A DNA stretch of 64,000 bases from Basidiobolus meristosporus CBS 931.73 (lineage: Eukaryota; Basidiobolomycota; Basidiobolomycetes; Basidiobolales; Basidiobolaceae): the NCBI GenBank assembly GCA_002104905.1, contig MCFE01000077.1:62001-126000 (forward strand), read 5' to 3'. The stretch's first letter is position 1. Every line of letters starts with the position of its first letter. Both the position numbers and the translations under genes were made by a program. The notes below the pieces were generated by a model, which was given only the letters and a program-made list of their open reading frames with translations, was not told where the DNA came from and did not search any database. This document shows positions 11,148 through 21,776 of the stretch, one piece after another.

Positions 11148-12124
11148 CTACAGGTACGCTTTAGCCCCTGGCCATTTAGTGGCAGAGTCATTTGCTACTA
11201 TGATCCAACAGTTGCATTTCCTGGCAGTTGGCAGTCTTCCAATAAAGTCAATTCCCCATCTTTCAAGTGGTCTTACTGAGTCCAAGGGGAACAGTTCAGC
11301 AATTCTCAGTGGTTGGCCTTGATTAATTTGGCTATTTGGGCATGTTTTCACTAGCTTCTCAATGTCTTGTTTCATCCTGGGCCACCATGCTGTTGCTTTC
11401 ACAGGGCTATAGGTTCCTTCAATTTCAAGATTTCTATATCTGTTGTGTAGCTTATGAATTACATCCAGGCAAGCAACATAAGGGCAATAGGCAATAGGGC
11501 TTCCATTAACAACTCCATAGAGTGTTTCATCCTGTACCACAAATTTGCTGGCTTCATCCTGGATTTTCTTCTTGATCTCATCATCCACCTCATTAGAAAT
11601 GGCTTGGTCCTCCAAGTACATTGGTAATAGGCTAGGCCAATCTGCTTCATGCACCAAGTAGAGTTGTGCAACATGTTCAAATCTTGATAAGTCATCAGCA
11701 ACCGTGTTGTTTTTCCTATGGTGGTAGACAATCACCAAATCAAATTGCTGAGTGTATTCATTCCATCTTGTCATTCTTCTAGAGAGTACCTTCTGAGTAA
11801 ATATATACTTAAGGGAGGCATGGTCAGTCTTCACAGTGCATTTAACTCCTTCAATACAGCATCTCTATGTCTTCAAGCAGTGTATTATAGCAAGCATTTC
11901 CTTCTCATGCACTTGATAGTCTTGTTCTGCTGAGTTCAGTTTCTTGGATTCAAAGGCAACTGGGTAGTACTATCCCTGTGTTCTTAGCTCAACACTCCAC
12001 CAACTGCATAATCTGAAGCATCTGTACACAGAGTGAACCCTTTTCTGAAGTCAGGTATTCTTAAGCTTGGCAGATTAGCAAGTTCATTCTTGAGCATCTG
12101 GAAGGCAGTCTCACAAGCTATGTC
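11148..12124 (-). pseudogene. Gypsy RNase H and integrase region
   Basis: From 11,834 downward one open frame of 228 residues covers the RNase H C-terminal part (T-D-H-A-S-L-K-Y, then N-x-V-A-D-x-L-S-R) and the integrase with its first catalytic aspartate in G-I-D-F-I-G. The zinc-binding HHCC region is degraded (C-P-N-S-Q where C-x-x-C is expected). From 12,124 to 11,835 the RNase H N-terminal part (F-T-L-C-T-D-A-S-D) is readable but broken by stops and frameshifts. The remaining integrase core between 11,147 and 10,835 has several stops. Confidence 0.75.
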
Positions 12125-12436
12125 TCACTTATAGGTATTTTCTTTGTTGAGGATATCTGTTAAAGGGGCTGCAATACTTGCAAAGAACTTGACAAATCTC
12201 AAATAATACAAAACCATTCCAAGGAACAATCTGAGTTCTGATATGATCTGGGGGTGCTTCAGATTCTTGATAACCTCAACCTTCTTAGGGTCTAAGGTCA
12301 CTCCTGTGCTAGTCACTATGTGTCCCAGATAATGAATGTGCTCCTTGAAGAATTCACACTTTGCTAGTTTGCCATATAGTTTGTTTTCTCTTAACACAGG
12401 GGCTGCTTTACATGAAGATGCAGAGCTATGTTTCAC
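12125..12436 (-). pseudogene. Gypsy reverse transcriptase thumb fragment
   Basis: A 103-codon open stretch contains K-C-E-F-F, L-G-H-I-V-T, and P-K-K-V-E-V-I-K-N-L, followed by L-R-x-F-L-G-M-V-L-Y-Y-L-R-F. This is the RT thumb and connection of Ty3/Gypsy elements. The palm with the YxDD catalytic motif is not present upstream; an unrelated fragment and an inverted LTR piece lie there. Confidence 0.75.
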
Positions 12437-12520
12437 ACTCTGTGGCCAAGTATAGGCCCACTTGATCTCTCTGGCACACTATGGCATCATTTGGCACTCA
12501 TGGCTCAATGTGGCACTATC
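12437..12520. repeat. Short repeat shared with 16,670-16,810
   Basis: The reverse complement aligns with about 16,680-16,790 (GAGTGCCAAA, GTGTGTCAGAG/GTGTGCCAGAG and ACATAGCTCT blocks). It lies where the Gypsy RT palm should be. Its origin is unknown. Confidence 0.4.
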
Positions 12521-12524
12521 CAAC

Positions 12525-12755
12525 AGAATAAGTCTATTAAGTAGGATCTTATTGGGTGATGATGATGCAATCAAATGAGTCATCAGCCACAACCTACATT
12601 AGGAAATACAATTAGTCAGCAATTGATCTGGCAAAATGTATATAAGGAGCTGCTGGAACCTCAGTAAAAATCAATTCAAGTTTCAGTGAATACAATACTA
12701 GCTAAACTCCCTATTCCTCTACAACTCTTATACCAAGACTTGTAACAATATGGGA
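12525..12755 (+). repeat. Inverted partial Gypsy LTR inside the Gypsy element
   Basis: The sequence is the reverse complement of about 9,997-10,215 and ends TTGTAACA. It lies between gag and the RT thumb, in place of protease and most of RT. The arrangement needs a nested insertion followed by deletion, or an inversion. Confidence 0.75.
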
Positions 12756-12836
12756 GGTGAGTTCTAAGTCTTCTTCAAGTTCATCCTCCATGTTACTTTG
12801 CTCAAGGGCTTCAATAAGATTGAAGGTTCTTGATGG

Positions 12837-13577
12837 CTAGTGTCCATTTCTCCTCTGAGGGTAGTACTTTGCAATTTGTCCCTGCTGATGGCAATTGAAG
12901 CAAAGTCCTTTCTTCTTACATTTTTCTGAGGTAGGATTCTTCTGCATAGCTTCTATTTCCATTGGCACCGCTTCTGTTTGTCTTCTTTCATAATGATTGA
13001 AGCCTCTCTGATTAGTCCTTGTTGGCTTCCCAACTCCAAACATAGCTGAGTCATAGTCAATGGCAATCTTGAAGGTTGCTTTAATAGCCTGGGGTCTTTG
13101 ATAATTCACTTCCTTGCAAGTTCTTTCTTTCAACCCATCAATAAAGTATTCCATTTGATCCAGGGAATCTATTGTTTCAATTTGTCCAAGTTGACATCTA
13201 TATTCATAGATATACTCTAGAACCATTCCTTTCTGTCCAAGTGTCCTCAACTTTCTTCTTAGTAGTGTCTGCTGGTGTGGAGGTTCAAAAGCATTCTGAA
13301 TTTCTAACACAGACTCATCCCAGGTGGAAATGTAGGGCATCCCATCATGGTGGCTGACCTTATCTTGTTGTGGTATCACTATAGAGCTGCATATGCCAGG
13401 TAAGAGGCTGCATAATATAACTTGCTTTCTGGAGCAAATTCCCTTAGCCTTGAAGGCTTCTTCAATCTGGAAGAGCCAAGTTCCCAGGTTTTCATTGACT
13501 CTACCATGGTACCGGTTGACCTTCACACTAAAGTTGCTCTTGACAGGGTTTTGCTGGCTTTGCGCCATGGTAGTCAT
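12837..13577 (-). pseudogene. Gypsy gag
   Basis: A 246-codon open frame resembles the retrotransposon gag family: capsid-like helices with W-L-F-Q-I-E-E-A-F and Y-I-Y-E-Y-R, and a C-terminal zinc knuckle remnant. The knuckle reads C-F-N-C-H-Q-Q-G-Q-I-A-K-Y-Y, so the His and last Cys of CX2CX4HX4C are replaced. The start used is the first in-frame Met; related codons upstream to about 13,700 are interrupted by a stop. Because the knuckle residues are lost and pol is deleted, it is scored as a relic. Confidence 0.75.
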
Positions 13578-13728
13578 TCCTTGTTGCTGCTGGCTAAGGA
13601 TCTGGAGTAACTATTGCTGTTGGGCCAGGATTTGCGGCATAGTATTCTTCCATCCTTGATTTTTGGACATCTTGAGGGAGGCTTCTTCTTTCATCAGGAG
13701 GGAGGTTTCTGGTTATTGCTGCTACTAA

Positions 13729-14097
13729 TGTTACAAGTCTTGGTATAAGAGTTGTAGAGGAATAGGGAGTTTAGCTAGTATTGTATTCACTAGAACTTGA
13801 ACTGATTTCTATTGAGGTTCCAGCAGCTCCTTATATGCATCTTGCCAGATCAATTGCTGACTAATTATATTTCCCAATGTAGGTTGTGGTTGATGACTCA
13901 TTTGAATGCATCATAATCACCCAGTAAGATCTTACTTACTATATCTATTCCTGTCTGATAAGGATCTGCTGATTTATTTGCTGACTAATGCTACTGATTT
14001 GATAGATAACACTCATATACTGATAGGGTGAATATATAACTAATTGATTTGACTAAAAACTGATCTAGTTTCAGCATTAAAGCAGTGAATAATAACA
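13729..14097 (-). repeat. Gypsy 5' LTR
   Basis: This is the partner of 9,997-10,365, upstream of gag on the minus strand. The bases just inside it (reverse complement TTAGTAGCAGC) do not show an obvious tRNA 3'-end primer-binding site. Confidence 0.8.
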
Positions 14098-16670
14098 CTT
14101 CTCTCACCTCAACATTAAGGCTTTTCATTGTGATACTTACAAACATGCCATATTGATTGTATTGCTCATAGCATATACATCATGCAAACATATTCATGGT
14201 TGCTGCTGCTGTTGCCATGAATACCTCTGGATTGTCTGCAAAGTACTCTTTGGTACTTAGCCAATATCTTTCTGCACCCTGCTATATTCTAGCTCCCCTT
14301 ATTGGTATGCTCTAGTTCTTGTTTGCACAAATCCAATGTTGAAAGGTGTGCACACTGGCTTGTACCTATTATAAACCTGGCACACTTTGATGATGATGTA
14401 CTAATATGAATTTGTTGCATTATAATCAACTGCTTTACTGTTTAAGTTAGATCAGTTTTTATTCAGATCAATTAGTTTTACATTTAGCCTCTCAGTATAA
14501 CAGTATTATCTATCAAATCTGTGGTATTAATCAGTCAGTCACTCAGCAGATCCTTATCAGGCAGAAACAGATGTATCAAGTTGAATCAAATTGGGTGACA
14601 ATGATGCAATCAAACAAGTAATAAGCCACAGCCTACATTAGGAGAAACAAATAGGCAGCATTTGATCTGGCAAAATGTATAAATGGAGTGCTGGAACCTC
14701 AACAAAGATTAGCTCAAGTTTTAGTGAATACAATATTTGCTAAACTCTTTATTCCTCTACAACTCTTATATCAGCACTTGTAACAATTGCTTGTTGTATC
14801 CAACTCAGCTTTGCATTACCTAACCAATTAACCATGCATTGGGGCAGCTTAGGCTCCTAATGCTAAAGGCATTAGTGTCTCCCTCTGCACATCTATCCTC
14901 AGTACTTTCCAACTCTTCCTGGCAGTCCTCCATGTGCAAACTCTCACATTCCTGATGGTGTGAATTCAGTTCATTTAGGCCAAGCATTTGTATTGATGCA
15001 TATGCATATGAATATCCGTTGGATCTTTTAAGAAATGCTTTGGTAAACAAATACTATGGAATACCTTGCAAATTCTGCTTAATTTTGCTTATCACCTAAA
15101 GCGTTAATTTAGCCCAAGATGTCCAAAATATAAACTGGTGACTAGTATAGGGATATTTTAGAAGAGCAAATGTATGGCTTCTAGTGGAATGTACTTGCTT
15201 CTACTGATTCCGCCCTTCTTTAGTGTCTCTAGTTTTCAGTTATTTCCATATTCTTGCCAAAAACTTATACAATGCCAGCTTTTCTGTAATTGCATGCTGA
15301 CTTAGGTCCTTTCTCTTCCTGAGCAGATGATGTTCATGGTATTGGTCCTTGAATGGTAATGATATGTGTGATTATGGAGTAAATTTCCTAGATTCCACAC
15401 ATTGAGTAGCAATACCATTCATTATGCCCAGTCAAGCTGGCCATCTTGCATATTGCTACAGTATCTCCAATGCAGATAATAATATGGGCTTTGACATGAT
15501 GTTCACTTACCAGGATATGGCTGGAGAGCATGCAAGACTCTTCCAATAACAAATATGGGCAGCTACATCAGTTCAACAATGATTTAGGCCCAGATATTAG
15601 TGAGACAACTATGAAACTTCTGCTTTTATACAGTAAGATTAGTGACATATTCAGGCTAATAAGGATATGTTGCTAGCAGGATTAGTTGGCAGGGCGCTTG
15701 TTCAGTGGGTAATTATCAAGTGCCAAAGCAGAGGAATGGTCATAGATACCTTAAGAGTAATCCTTGCTTCTTGACTGTTTGTAATTTTTGCCATCAAATA
15801 TTTATTGAAAACACATACTCTTGGTTAATAATCAGTGTGGTACTTTACAGCTTCACCATATTAGTTGACTGCATGAGCTTCTTTAGTCAGGGCTCTACTC
15901 AAATAAATCTGTATTATATATAATGCTATCCTTCAGTAGCTTGAACACCTGACAAGTTTGACACCTTGCAATGGTGGCACTTTTTGATGTGAATATCCTA
16001 CAACTTTTAACACAAGCTAGTATCAGAATGGATTCTGGCTCATATGTTGCCAGCTGCACTATAGTTCTCTCTTTGCACCAAGTACAAGGGAAGCTGCATC
16101 CTGGAATGATTTTTGCAAGAAATAGCAGTGGATCTTCAAAGCCCACATCACTGATATTGGTGGAAGTATGCCCCTTCTGTAGCAACAGCATTGTTTCATT
16201 CACCACTAAGTGGACAGCTGGGCTCACTGGGCTCCATAGAGTATCCTTGGTGTTTTTTCTACAGGAGTTGTCTCATTGCATATTGGCATTCTGCTGAGGT
16301 CATGCAAGGTACTATTTTCACAGGAAATGGGCTCACAATCCATTAGAAAGCCTTCTTCATCAGAGTTGTCACTCTGTGCACTATATTCAACAGGATGCAA
16401 TAGGCCAAAGGTCTCACAAGCTCACCTAACTCAGCTTGTGCAAGGTGACAAGTACAGCTAGGTGCTTATAAAGAGGTATCAAGTGGCTAGCAAAATATTG
16501 TTGGTATAGAAGTGACTAATGTCCACTCTATAATGACACATGCAGGAAAGCACTGGCTGTGATCTTTGTAGGACTTCCTAAGACATCTGTTTGCTTAATA
16601 ACTCAGAGGTTTTTTTCAATAGCCACATGGTCTTTTTCTCTGGTCTTGCAACATTGGATCACTATACTGA
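14098..16670 (-). pseudogene. Tnp2-like transposase, inverted copy C
   Basis: Minus-strand homology to copies A and B runs from about 16,660 down to 14,098. It includes the remnant of the N-terminal basic/Cys region (16,640-16,220), a 110-codon open stretch at 16,227-15,895 beginning S-P-A-V-H-L-V-V-N-E, the core near 15,470-15,100 shared with copy A, and the C-terminal tail at 15,050-14,820 (H-M-E-D-C, T-E-D-R-C-A). A solo LTR interrupts it at 14,416-14,785. C-T-W-C and C-Q-T-C near 16,050-15,950 may belong to the catalytic region. This copy keeps the core missing in copy B, but stops are frequent. Confidence 0.6.
14416..14785 (+). repeat. Solo Gypsy LTR, inverted relative to 9,997-14,097
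   Basis: About 370 bp, from TGCATTATAATC to CTTGTAACA, form the reverse complement of the Gypsy LTR over its full length. It is inserted in Tnp2 copy C: the flanks (GAATTTG left, ATTGCTTGTTG right) join in register with copy B near 26,050-26,070. An exact target duplication is not evident. Confidence 0.8.
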
Positions 16671-16860
16671 AAAGTGACATTTTGAGCCATGAGTGCCAAA
16701 CAGAGACGTAGTGTGTCAGAGGGAGATTGCCAATCTATACCTGGTCACACAATATGAAACATAACTCTTCAACTTCATGCAAAGTTGCACATGTGTCTCA
16801 CCCACTGTATTGCAGAGAGTTCAGTTTAAAACCTTTTTTGCATAGAATCATCTTGGATCA
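16670..16860. repeat. Fragment shared with the Gypsy interior
   Basis: This is the inverted partner of the short repeat at 12,437-12,520. It separates the transposase and accessory remnants of copy C. No coding region was recognised. Confidence 0.35.
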
Positions 16861-17277
16861 ATGGTAATACCTGATGAGGCACTGAACCTGGCAGTACCAG
16901 CTAAAGACTAGCATATATGGGAGTCAGTGAATGAACAATGGCATAAGGCTGCAGGGTTTCTGCTAAAGTGATGGAAAATGGGCATTTTGCCAGAAACACC
17001 TATTAGATGATAGATTTTGATGGAGTGATATGTTAGGCATGAGGTTGAGCCTAGTATTAATGTTGAGTGCTGAGACTTGTATAGGTCATTACAATTGGCA
17101 ATTGTGTAATGACCATAGATTGACCAGCACTAATCCAATTTGCATGAATGAAAAGTAAGTGCCTCATTTGTGTCATACAGTAGAGAACACAAAAAAGAAC
17201 CAATAGCTAATTGCTGTATGCTACTGTAGGTGGTAATATAGTGTCTGGGATCAGAAAGCAAAGATACCCATCAAACT
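16861..17277 (+). pseudogene. Tnp2 accessory-gene 3' end, copy C
   Basis: The plus strand here matches the reverse complement of about 22,980-22,650 in copy B, including a coded V-N-E-Q-W-H-K-A tail (16,930-16,955) and its 3' flank with GCATGAAAAGTAAG. The copy ends abruptly at about 17,277 against Harbinger sequence, without the terminal inverted repeat, so this end was truncated. Confidence 0.55.
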
Positions 17278-17299
17278 TCACTAATTAATGAGTGCAATG

Positions 17300-17500
17300 C
17301 TAGAGCTCGGCTGTGCTGAGTTGCACCAGATGATATAATAGGACCAGCCTGAAGTGCCAAGCACTGACACATTCTTTTACTTGCCAAAGCTCCTGCGGTG
17401 GAGGCACTTCATGTGGGGCATTGTCAGTCAGTTCACCAGAAGTAACTTGCTGATGTTCAGGTGTGCCAGCATACGCAGGCATGACTTGATGTGTTGGCAT
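17300..17500 (-). pseudogene. Harbinger accessory protein, distal fragment (copy 1)
   Basis: A minus-strand 66-codon stretch contains T-P-E-H-Q-Q-V-T-S-G-E-L-T-D and H-E-V-P-P-P-Q. The same motifs are coded at about 21,745-21,560 in copy 2 and, inverted, at 4,431-4,560. The conserved order suggests this is the C-terminal part of the accessory protein coded upstream at 19,594-18,690. No known domain was recognised. Confidence 0.45.
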
Positions 17501-17545
17501 AGCCTTGGCTGGTTTGATGTGATGTTACATGTTGATGCAACTTGG

Positions 17546-17838
17546 CCCACTGTGGTGGTGTATAGGTCCAAGAGAGAGATATGTACAACACTTCTCAAGT
17601 GTTTTGTGTGTGGGGTGTTCACTGGGTGCAACAACCACTGGCAAAAGCTTGCTAGGAATACTTGGGCTCTGTCCTTAATCTAATGTGATGGGGAATAAAG
17701 CCACAAGCTTGTCAAGGGAAAACTATTGAGCTGCAATCCCCAACTTAGTTGGTGTCTTAACAAAAGTATGTGCAGGGTTCAGCGTCCTTTAAGATGACAA
17801 TGTACTAAAGCTTCCATAGTCAAAACAACTGTAAACTC
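17546..17838. repeat. Dispersed ~300-bp repeat, copy 2
   Basis: This is the direct copy of 4,557-4,862 (blocks GTGTATAGGTCCAAG, CACTTCTCAAG, GCTTGCTAGG, CAATCCCCAACTTAG). It interrupts the Harbinger sequence directly after CAACTTGGCCCA, at a different place from copy 1 of the repeat. Confidence 0.5.
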
Positions 17839-18620
17839 CACCAGCAGGGACTTGATAAGAATGCAGCTGTGGTCAATAGTTACAAAGACAGAAAAGTATC
17901 TTTGCCTGTACAAGAATAAACTTGGGATAGAATCAAATATAATAAAAGATACCTTCTCTGAGTATTCCTCACAAGTAGTGCCTCCAAGGTCAGTTGGCTG
18001 TCAGCATGGTTTCCTGGGAGTGTCCTGTGGTTTGGGGTTGGAAGTTCAGGTAGCAGCAGGTAGCAGTGATCATACTAATCAACAAGTTGGTATATTGATA
18101 AAAGGGATGATGATATATTGCTGAGGGATAGCCTCTCTGATATACTTTTCTCACTGGCTAAGTGATTACTAATCATGGTGTTCTAGAAGGTTCTGGATAT
18201 CAATAGAAGTCTTGATGACATCAGATGACCTGAGAATGTTAGTAGGTGCCAGAAGGTTCTAAGAAGCACTGCACATCCAACCAATCAGAAATCAGTACCC
18301 TGAAACCTGTGTAACATAGGGATACCATATATGGTATAGAGAAGGTAGGGATGGTGACATGGGATGATCATGTGTGATGGGTACTGGCACGGGAACTTGC
18401 TTAGTATAGAAGCACTTACTGCTAGTAATCTTACATAAAGTGAGAGATAACTTATTCAATAAGGTAAGCAGGTGTGATAGTCAACCGGCTTATGGGATAG
18501 TACTGATCAGGTAGGACAAATGGGATAAAGCTAATATAAGGGTAGTAGAGAAATAGTGAAGTAGAAAATATAGGAATGTGCACATCTGTGAGTGGGTGTC
18601 ACTGTGACCCCACTACACCG
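17839..18620. other. Unassigned insertion within Harbinger copy 1
   Basis: About 780 bases have no counterpart in Harbinger copy 2. I saw no reading frame of note. AT-rich stretches with GGTTCTAGAAGG-like repeats occur near 18,180-18,260. It could be a further solo LTR or MITE, but no boundaries could be fixed. Confidence 0.3.
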
Positions 18621-18689
18621 CTCCAATGGACTCATGTTTATATGAGGAGCTTGGTGCGTTCTAGTAGTTTTGCTCTGAAGCACATGCAT

Positions 18690-19594
18690 TAATCTGATGT
18701 GTATTGACTTGATAAAGGGTGCTCTTGTGAAGGGTGTTTGCATGAATTGAACTGACATGTGTCAGTGCACCAATGCATCATGGGATAGTAAGGAACCCAG
18801 TAAGGTGTGCTGGCATAATCTAGAAGTAGTTGTTTACAGTCTGTATTGTTCCTATTGAAGCTCACATTCTGATTCCTCAAGGTATTCACTCATCCTCTGT
18901 CTGGTGCTTTGGAACTGTTGCCTTAATGAGTCCTGTGTGTATGGCTCTTGGAAGCTACTTAGCTCCACTAATATATCACATACTACATTAGTCATATGAG
19001 GCAAAAACTCATTCAAAATTGCTTTGGTTCCCAAATATGAGGCTCAAACAGATGTGCTCTGACCATACTGTGCAAATTGCATGCAGAATTGTCTGCATGC
19101 ATCTCCCTCATCAAATCCTCTCACTCTTGGCTATTTGTGTTTTAAATACCTGTCTTGTTATATATCTTGCTACATACATCTGCTGGCATCTGGACATAGA
19201 GCTCATGCACACAGCTTTCTACTCAGATTCTTCCATCTCTGCTGACTCTGTGGGTATTGAGTTCTGCCAGATTATTGAGTAGTGCCCAAATATCTGTATG
19301 AAGGCTCTTCATAGACACATGGGTCATACTAAGATCATTTGGCAAGAACTTCAATGGATCTGACATTGACTTTCCAGTCCAGACCATGCTTGTGAGCAGG
19401 GGGATGAGTTTTGTCTGGGTTGAACTAAAGATGTGGTGGGACTTGGCATAAGGACCATGGTGCTGGATTTGGATACTTATATGGTAGTGTATTGGCAACA
19501 ACCCATTTATGAAATATATATGAAAGCAAAAGCAGTTGTTGTTTTTTCCATATATTATGATTGATGCATCTTGGATTGCATTGGCATAGATCAT
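18690..19594 (-). pseudogene. Harbinger accessory gene (copy 1)
   Basis: Minus-strand open stretches at 19,594-19,223, 19,034-18,852 and 18,889-18,689 are conserved in copy 2 (27,973-27,659, 27,414-27,181, 27,308-27,093). Shared motifs are F-L-P-N-D, S-L-H-T-D-I-W-A-L-L, Q-Y-T-Q-D-S and S-R-Q-Q-F-Q-S. PIF/Harbinger elements usually carry a second, Myb-like DNA-binding gene next to the transposase. The position fits that role, but I cannot recognise a Myb/SANT domain. Both copies carry stops and frameshifts. Confidence 0.5.
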
Positions 19595-19759
19595 ATCACA
19601 TCAATTGCAGATTTCCTATTTGATTATAGACTTGTGCGTAAACCATCAATAAAGTCACCAAGTCACTGTTTGGGGGATAATTTTTGCAACATAATGATGG
19701 GACACATGGCAAATGATGGAGATTTAATCATAATGCATGGAAAATTTGATATATTATGC

Positions 19760-20655
19760 TGATTGCACCAAATTGATTCATATCACCTCTGCTCAATCAT
19801 GTACAAACTTTGATATGACTTTCTCATAGAAATGGACTTTTCTCATTAATCTTATTGCTACCACTGGATTTCCTTTTGACACATTAGAAGAGATCTTCAC
19901 CAAGTACAGGATACCATCTACCCCAATCTACTTGAAGAGATTCCTTGTGAGGCTTCTGTGCTATTACAAGAACCATTGTCCCACAAGGTTTCATCCCACC
20001 ATTCATGGTAACAGAAGTCCCAGAAGCTTTCATTTCCTGCTGACAGCAATGGAGAACCACCTTGCAGAGGGTGTGAATGACTTAGAGCAAGCTTGGTATA
20101 CTGGGTTCAGAAGCTCCAGTAAACTTCCACATCCCAGAGTGTTTGGCAACAGGTTCCATATTAGTAGTGTTTTTGATACCTTCCCAGTCAGGATAAACAG
20201 TCCTTCAAGAGGGTAGCGGCATTTCTATTCTGGCAAATGCAAGGAACACTGCAAAGTATCAAGCACTGTCTGGCATTGAGGGTAACATCATCTGATTCAG
20301 TAGGCCATTTGCTGAAAGTAGGCATCACAAAGAATTCTGGGTAGAGAACCATCCAGAACTCAGTAGAGGGGAGAAATGTATGGCACACCTAGCATATTTA
20401 GATGAGGATTGTCAGAGGTTAGGATATATTACAGCTCATAGGAAGCCAAGAAATGGTGTGCTTAGCAGGAAGCAGCAGCTCTACAATGAGATATTTTATC
20501 ACTTCAGAGTTGGAGAAGAGCATACATCCGGGTTTCTAAAGAGATTCAGCATATTAACAGGTAAATACAGAGGAAGGTCATATATTGACAAAAACAGCAG
20601 AATAGGTAAGACAGTTAAGTTACTTAATAATGCACAGTATATTCATACAAAATGA
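19760..20655 (+). pseudogene. Harbinger-like (DDE_Tnp_4) transposase, copy 1
   Basis: Plus-strand stretches at 19,932-20,216 and 20,380-20,655 make up a transposase of the DDE_Tnp_4 superfamily. The first part carries F-D-T-F-P-V-R-I-N (first Asp) followed by a Y-S-G-K-type segment. The second holds a D-E-D-C region and R-V-G-E-E-H-T-S-G-F-L-K-R-F, the third catalytic acidic residue region (usual form R-V-x-V-E-H-x-x-G-x-L-K). The middle (20,217-20,380) is broken here but readable in copy 2. It is divergent from the accessory gene at 18,690-19,594. Confidence 0.7.
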
Positions 20656-21745
20656 CATCCACTGAGAGAAATAGACTTGTTCCATTTTACACTGCCAGAG
20701 TGCAGAGTGCAAGCCTCAGTCTCTAAGAGCAATCAGGCACAATATTATAGCTACCAGTAGGCAGCATTGCTCTTTGATGATTTTGTACCATGTGGGACAA
20801 TCTTGCACACTGTAGCATAATCTGACACAAGGAGGTTGGCACAAATGATTGCACCCACATATAATGTTTGCATCATATGCGCAATTGGATACCTCTATAA
20901 TAATATGTAAAATCCCATATTGGGATTTGTTTCTTCTATATGAATGAATAAATGCGTATTACACTCTAAACTACACTGATACTTACCATTTTGGTTACCA
21001 TCACCCCAATTGGATGGTTTCTCAGTGGTTAATTGGTCCAAAAGTATCCTGAAGCTGTCAGCCCCCAATTGGCTATTTGTCCAACACACTAGCTACCTGA
21101 TTTGCCACCAAATATTCCATTTTGCCAACTGAGCAAGTAAATCCCTGATCCTAGTGATTGGACAAGATGCCATAGTTAGCACAAAACCGATCAGATAGGT
21201 GCAAAACAGATCTAATGGCTGCACTGGTGCTACAGATGATTTATATATATCCAGGATGTTTATTTATAGGGGTTCTGTCTCAGATGTGAGACAACCTTAA
21301 TATTGCTTATATGAGAATTTAGTGATCACTGATTTGCAATGGGTCAATATGAATTGCAAAAAAATGTGTTGTTTGAATCATGACAAATAATAGCAATTTA
21401 ATGCATTTGCATGATCTTCTCCTAGGTTTTTTTCTCACAAGGACTACTACTGAAGCATTTGGTAGTGATTCACTTTGCACACCTAAACTACTTCCTTGTT
21501 GACTATCCTCTTAGCTACTGGTGTATTCATAATAAATAATTTGCCTCCTAGTTTATGAGTTCAATGCTGCAGCTTGGCTGTGCTTGATTGCTCCGGATGA
21601 TGCTACTGAACCAGCCTGCAATACTACACATTGACACGTTCTTTGACTTGCCAAAGGCTCTGGTGGTGGAGGCACTTCATGTGGCTCATCATCAGTCAGT
21701 TCACCAGAAAAAACCTGCTGAAGGTTAGGTGTAATGGCATATGCA
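20656..21745. mobile_element. Harbinger copy 2, left arm
   Basis: The distal part (21,540-21,745) matches 17,278-17,475 of copy 1, including the accessory-protein C-terminal motifs on the minus strand. The rest (20,680-21,540) is matched, inverted, at 4,880-5,770. The arm is cut at 21,745 by Tnp2 copy B and continues at 26,962 after the GCA duplication. The precise left terminus is not resolved. Confidence 0.55.
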
Positions 21746-21776
21746 CCCTATGAAAAGTTATTGAGATGATCCCATC
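21746..21776. repeat. Left terminal inverted repeat of Tnp2 copy B
   Basis: It reads CCCTATGAAAAGTTATTG and is followed by GATCCCATC. The right terminus read inward is CCCTATGAAAAATAATTTGG and then GGATCCAATC, so similarity extends imperfectly over about 40 bp. Confidence 0.8.

Larger units (their letters stand above)
9997..14097 (-). mobile_element. Gypsy-type LTR retrotransposon, internally damaged
   Basis: Two direct 369-bp LTRs (9,997-10,365 and 13,729-14,097) flank minus-strand gag (13,577-12,837), an RT/RNase H fragment, integrase and a GPY/F-like module. The order gag, RT, RNase H, integrase is Gypsy/Ty3. On the plus strand the left LTR begins TGTTACA and the right LTR ends AATAACA, giving TG...CA ends. 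The flanking CTTC (9,993-9,996; 14,098-14,101) is the target duplication, possibly 5 bp if an adjacent A is counted. Excising the element joins Tnp2 copy C in register with GATAGAAGTATGTC of copy B. Protease and the RT fingers and palm are missing, and frames are broken. Confidence 0.85.
17278..20655. mobile_element. PIF/Harbinger-like element, copy 1
   Basis: This copy aligns with copy 2 (21,540-21,745 joined to 26,962-28,980). It holds an accessory gene on the minus strand and a DDE_Tnp_4-type transposase on the plus strand, divergently arranged. Between about 17,546 and 18,620 it contains the ~300-bp dispersed repeat and a further unassigned insertion. The left end is cut by Tnp2 copy C and the exact right end is not defined. 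Confidence 0.6.

Noticed and set aside
20380-20655. Possibility that the E-H-x-x-G-F-L-K-R-F frame is a stand-alone gene
   Set aside because: It is the C-terminal end of a Harbinger-type transposase whose upstream part lies at 19,932-20,216 and is collinear with copy 2.
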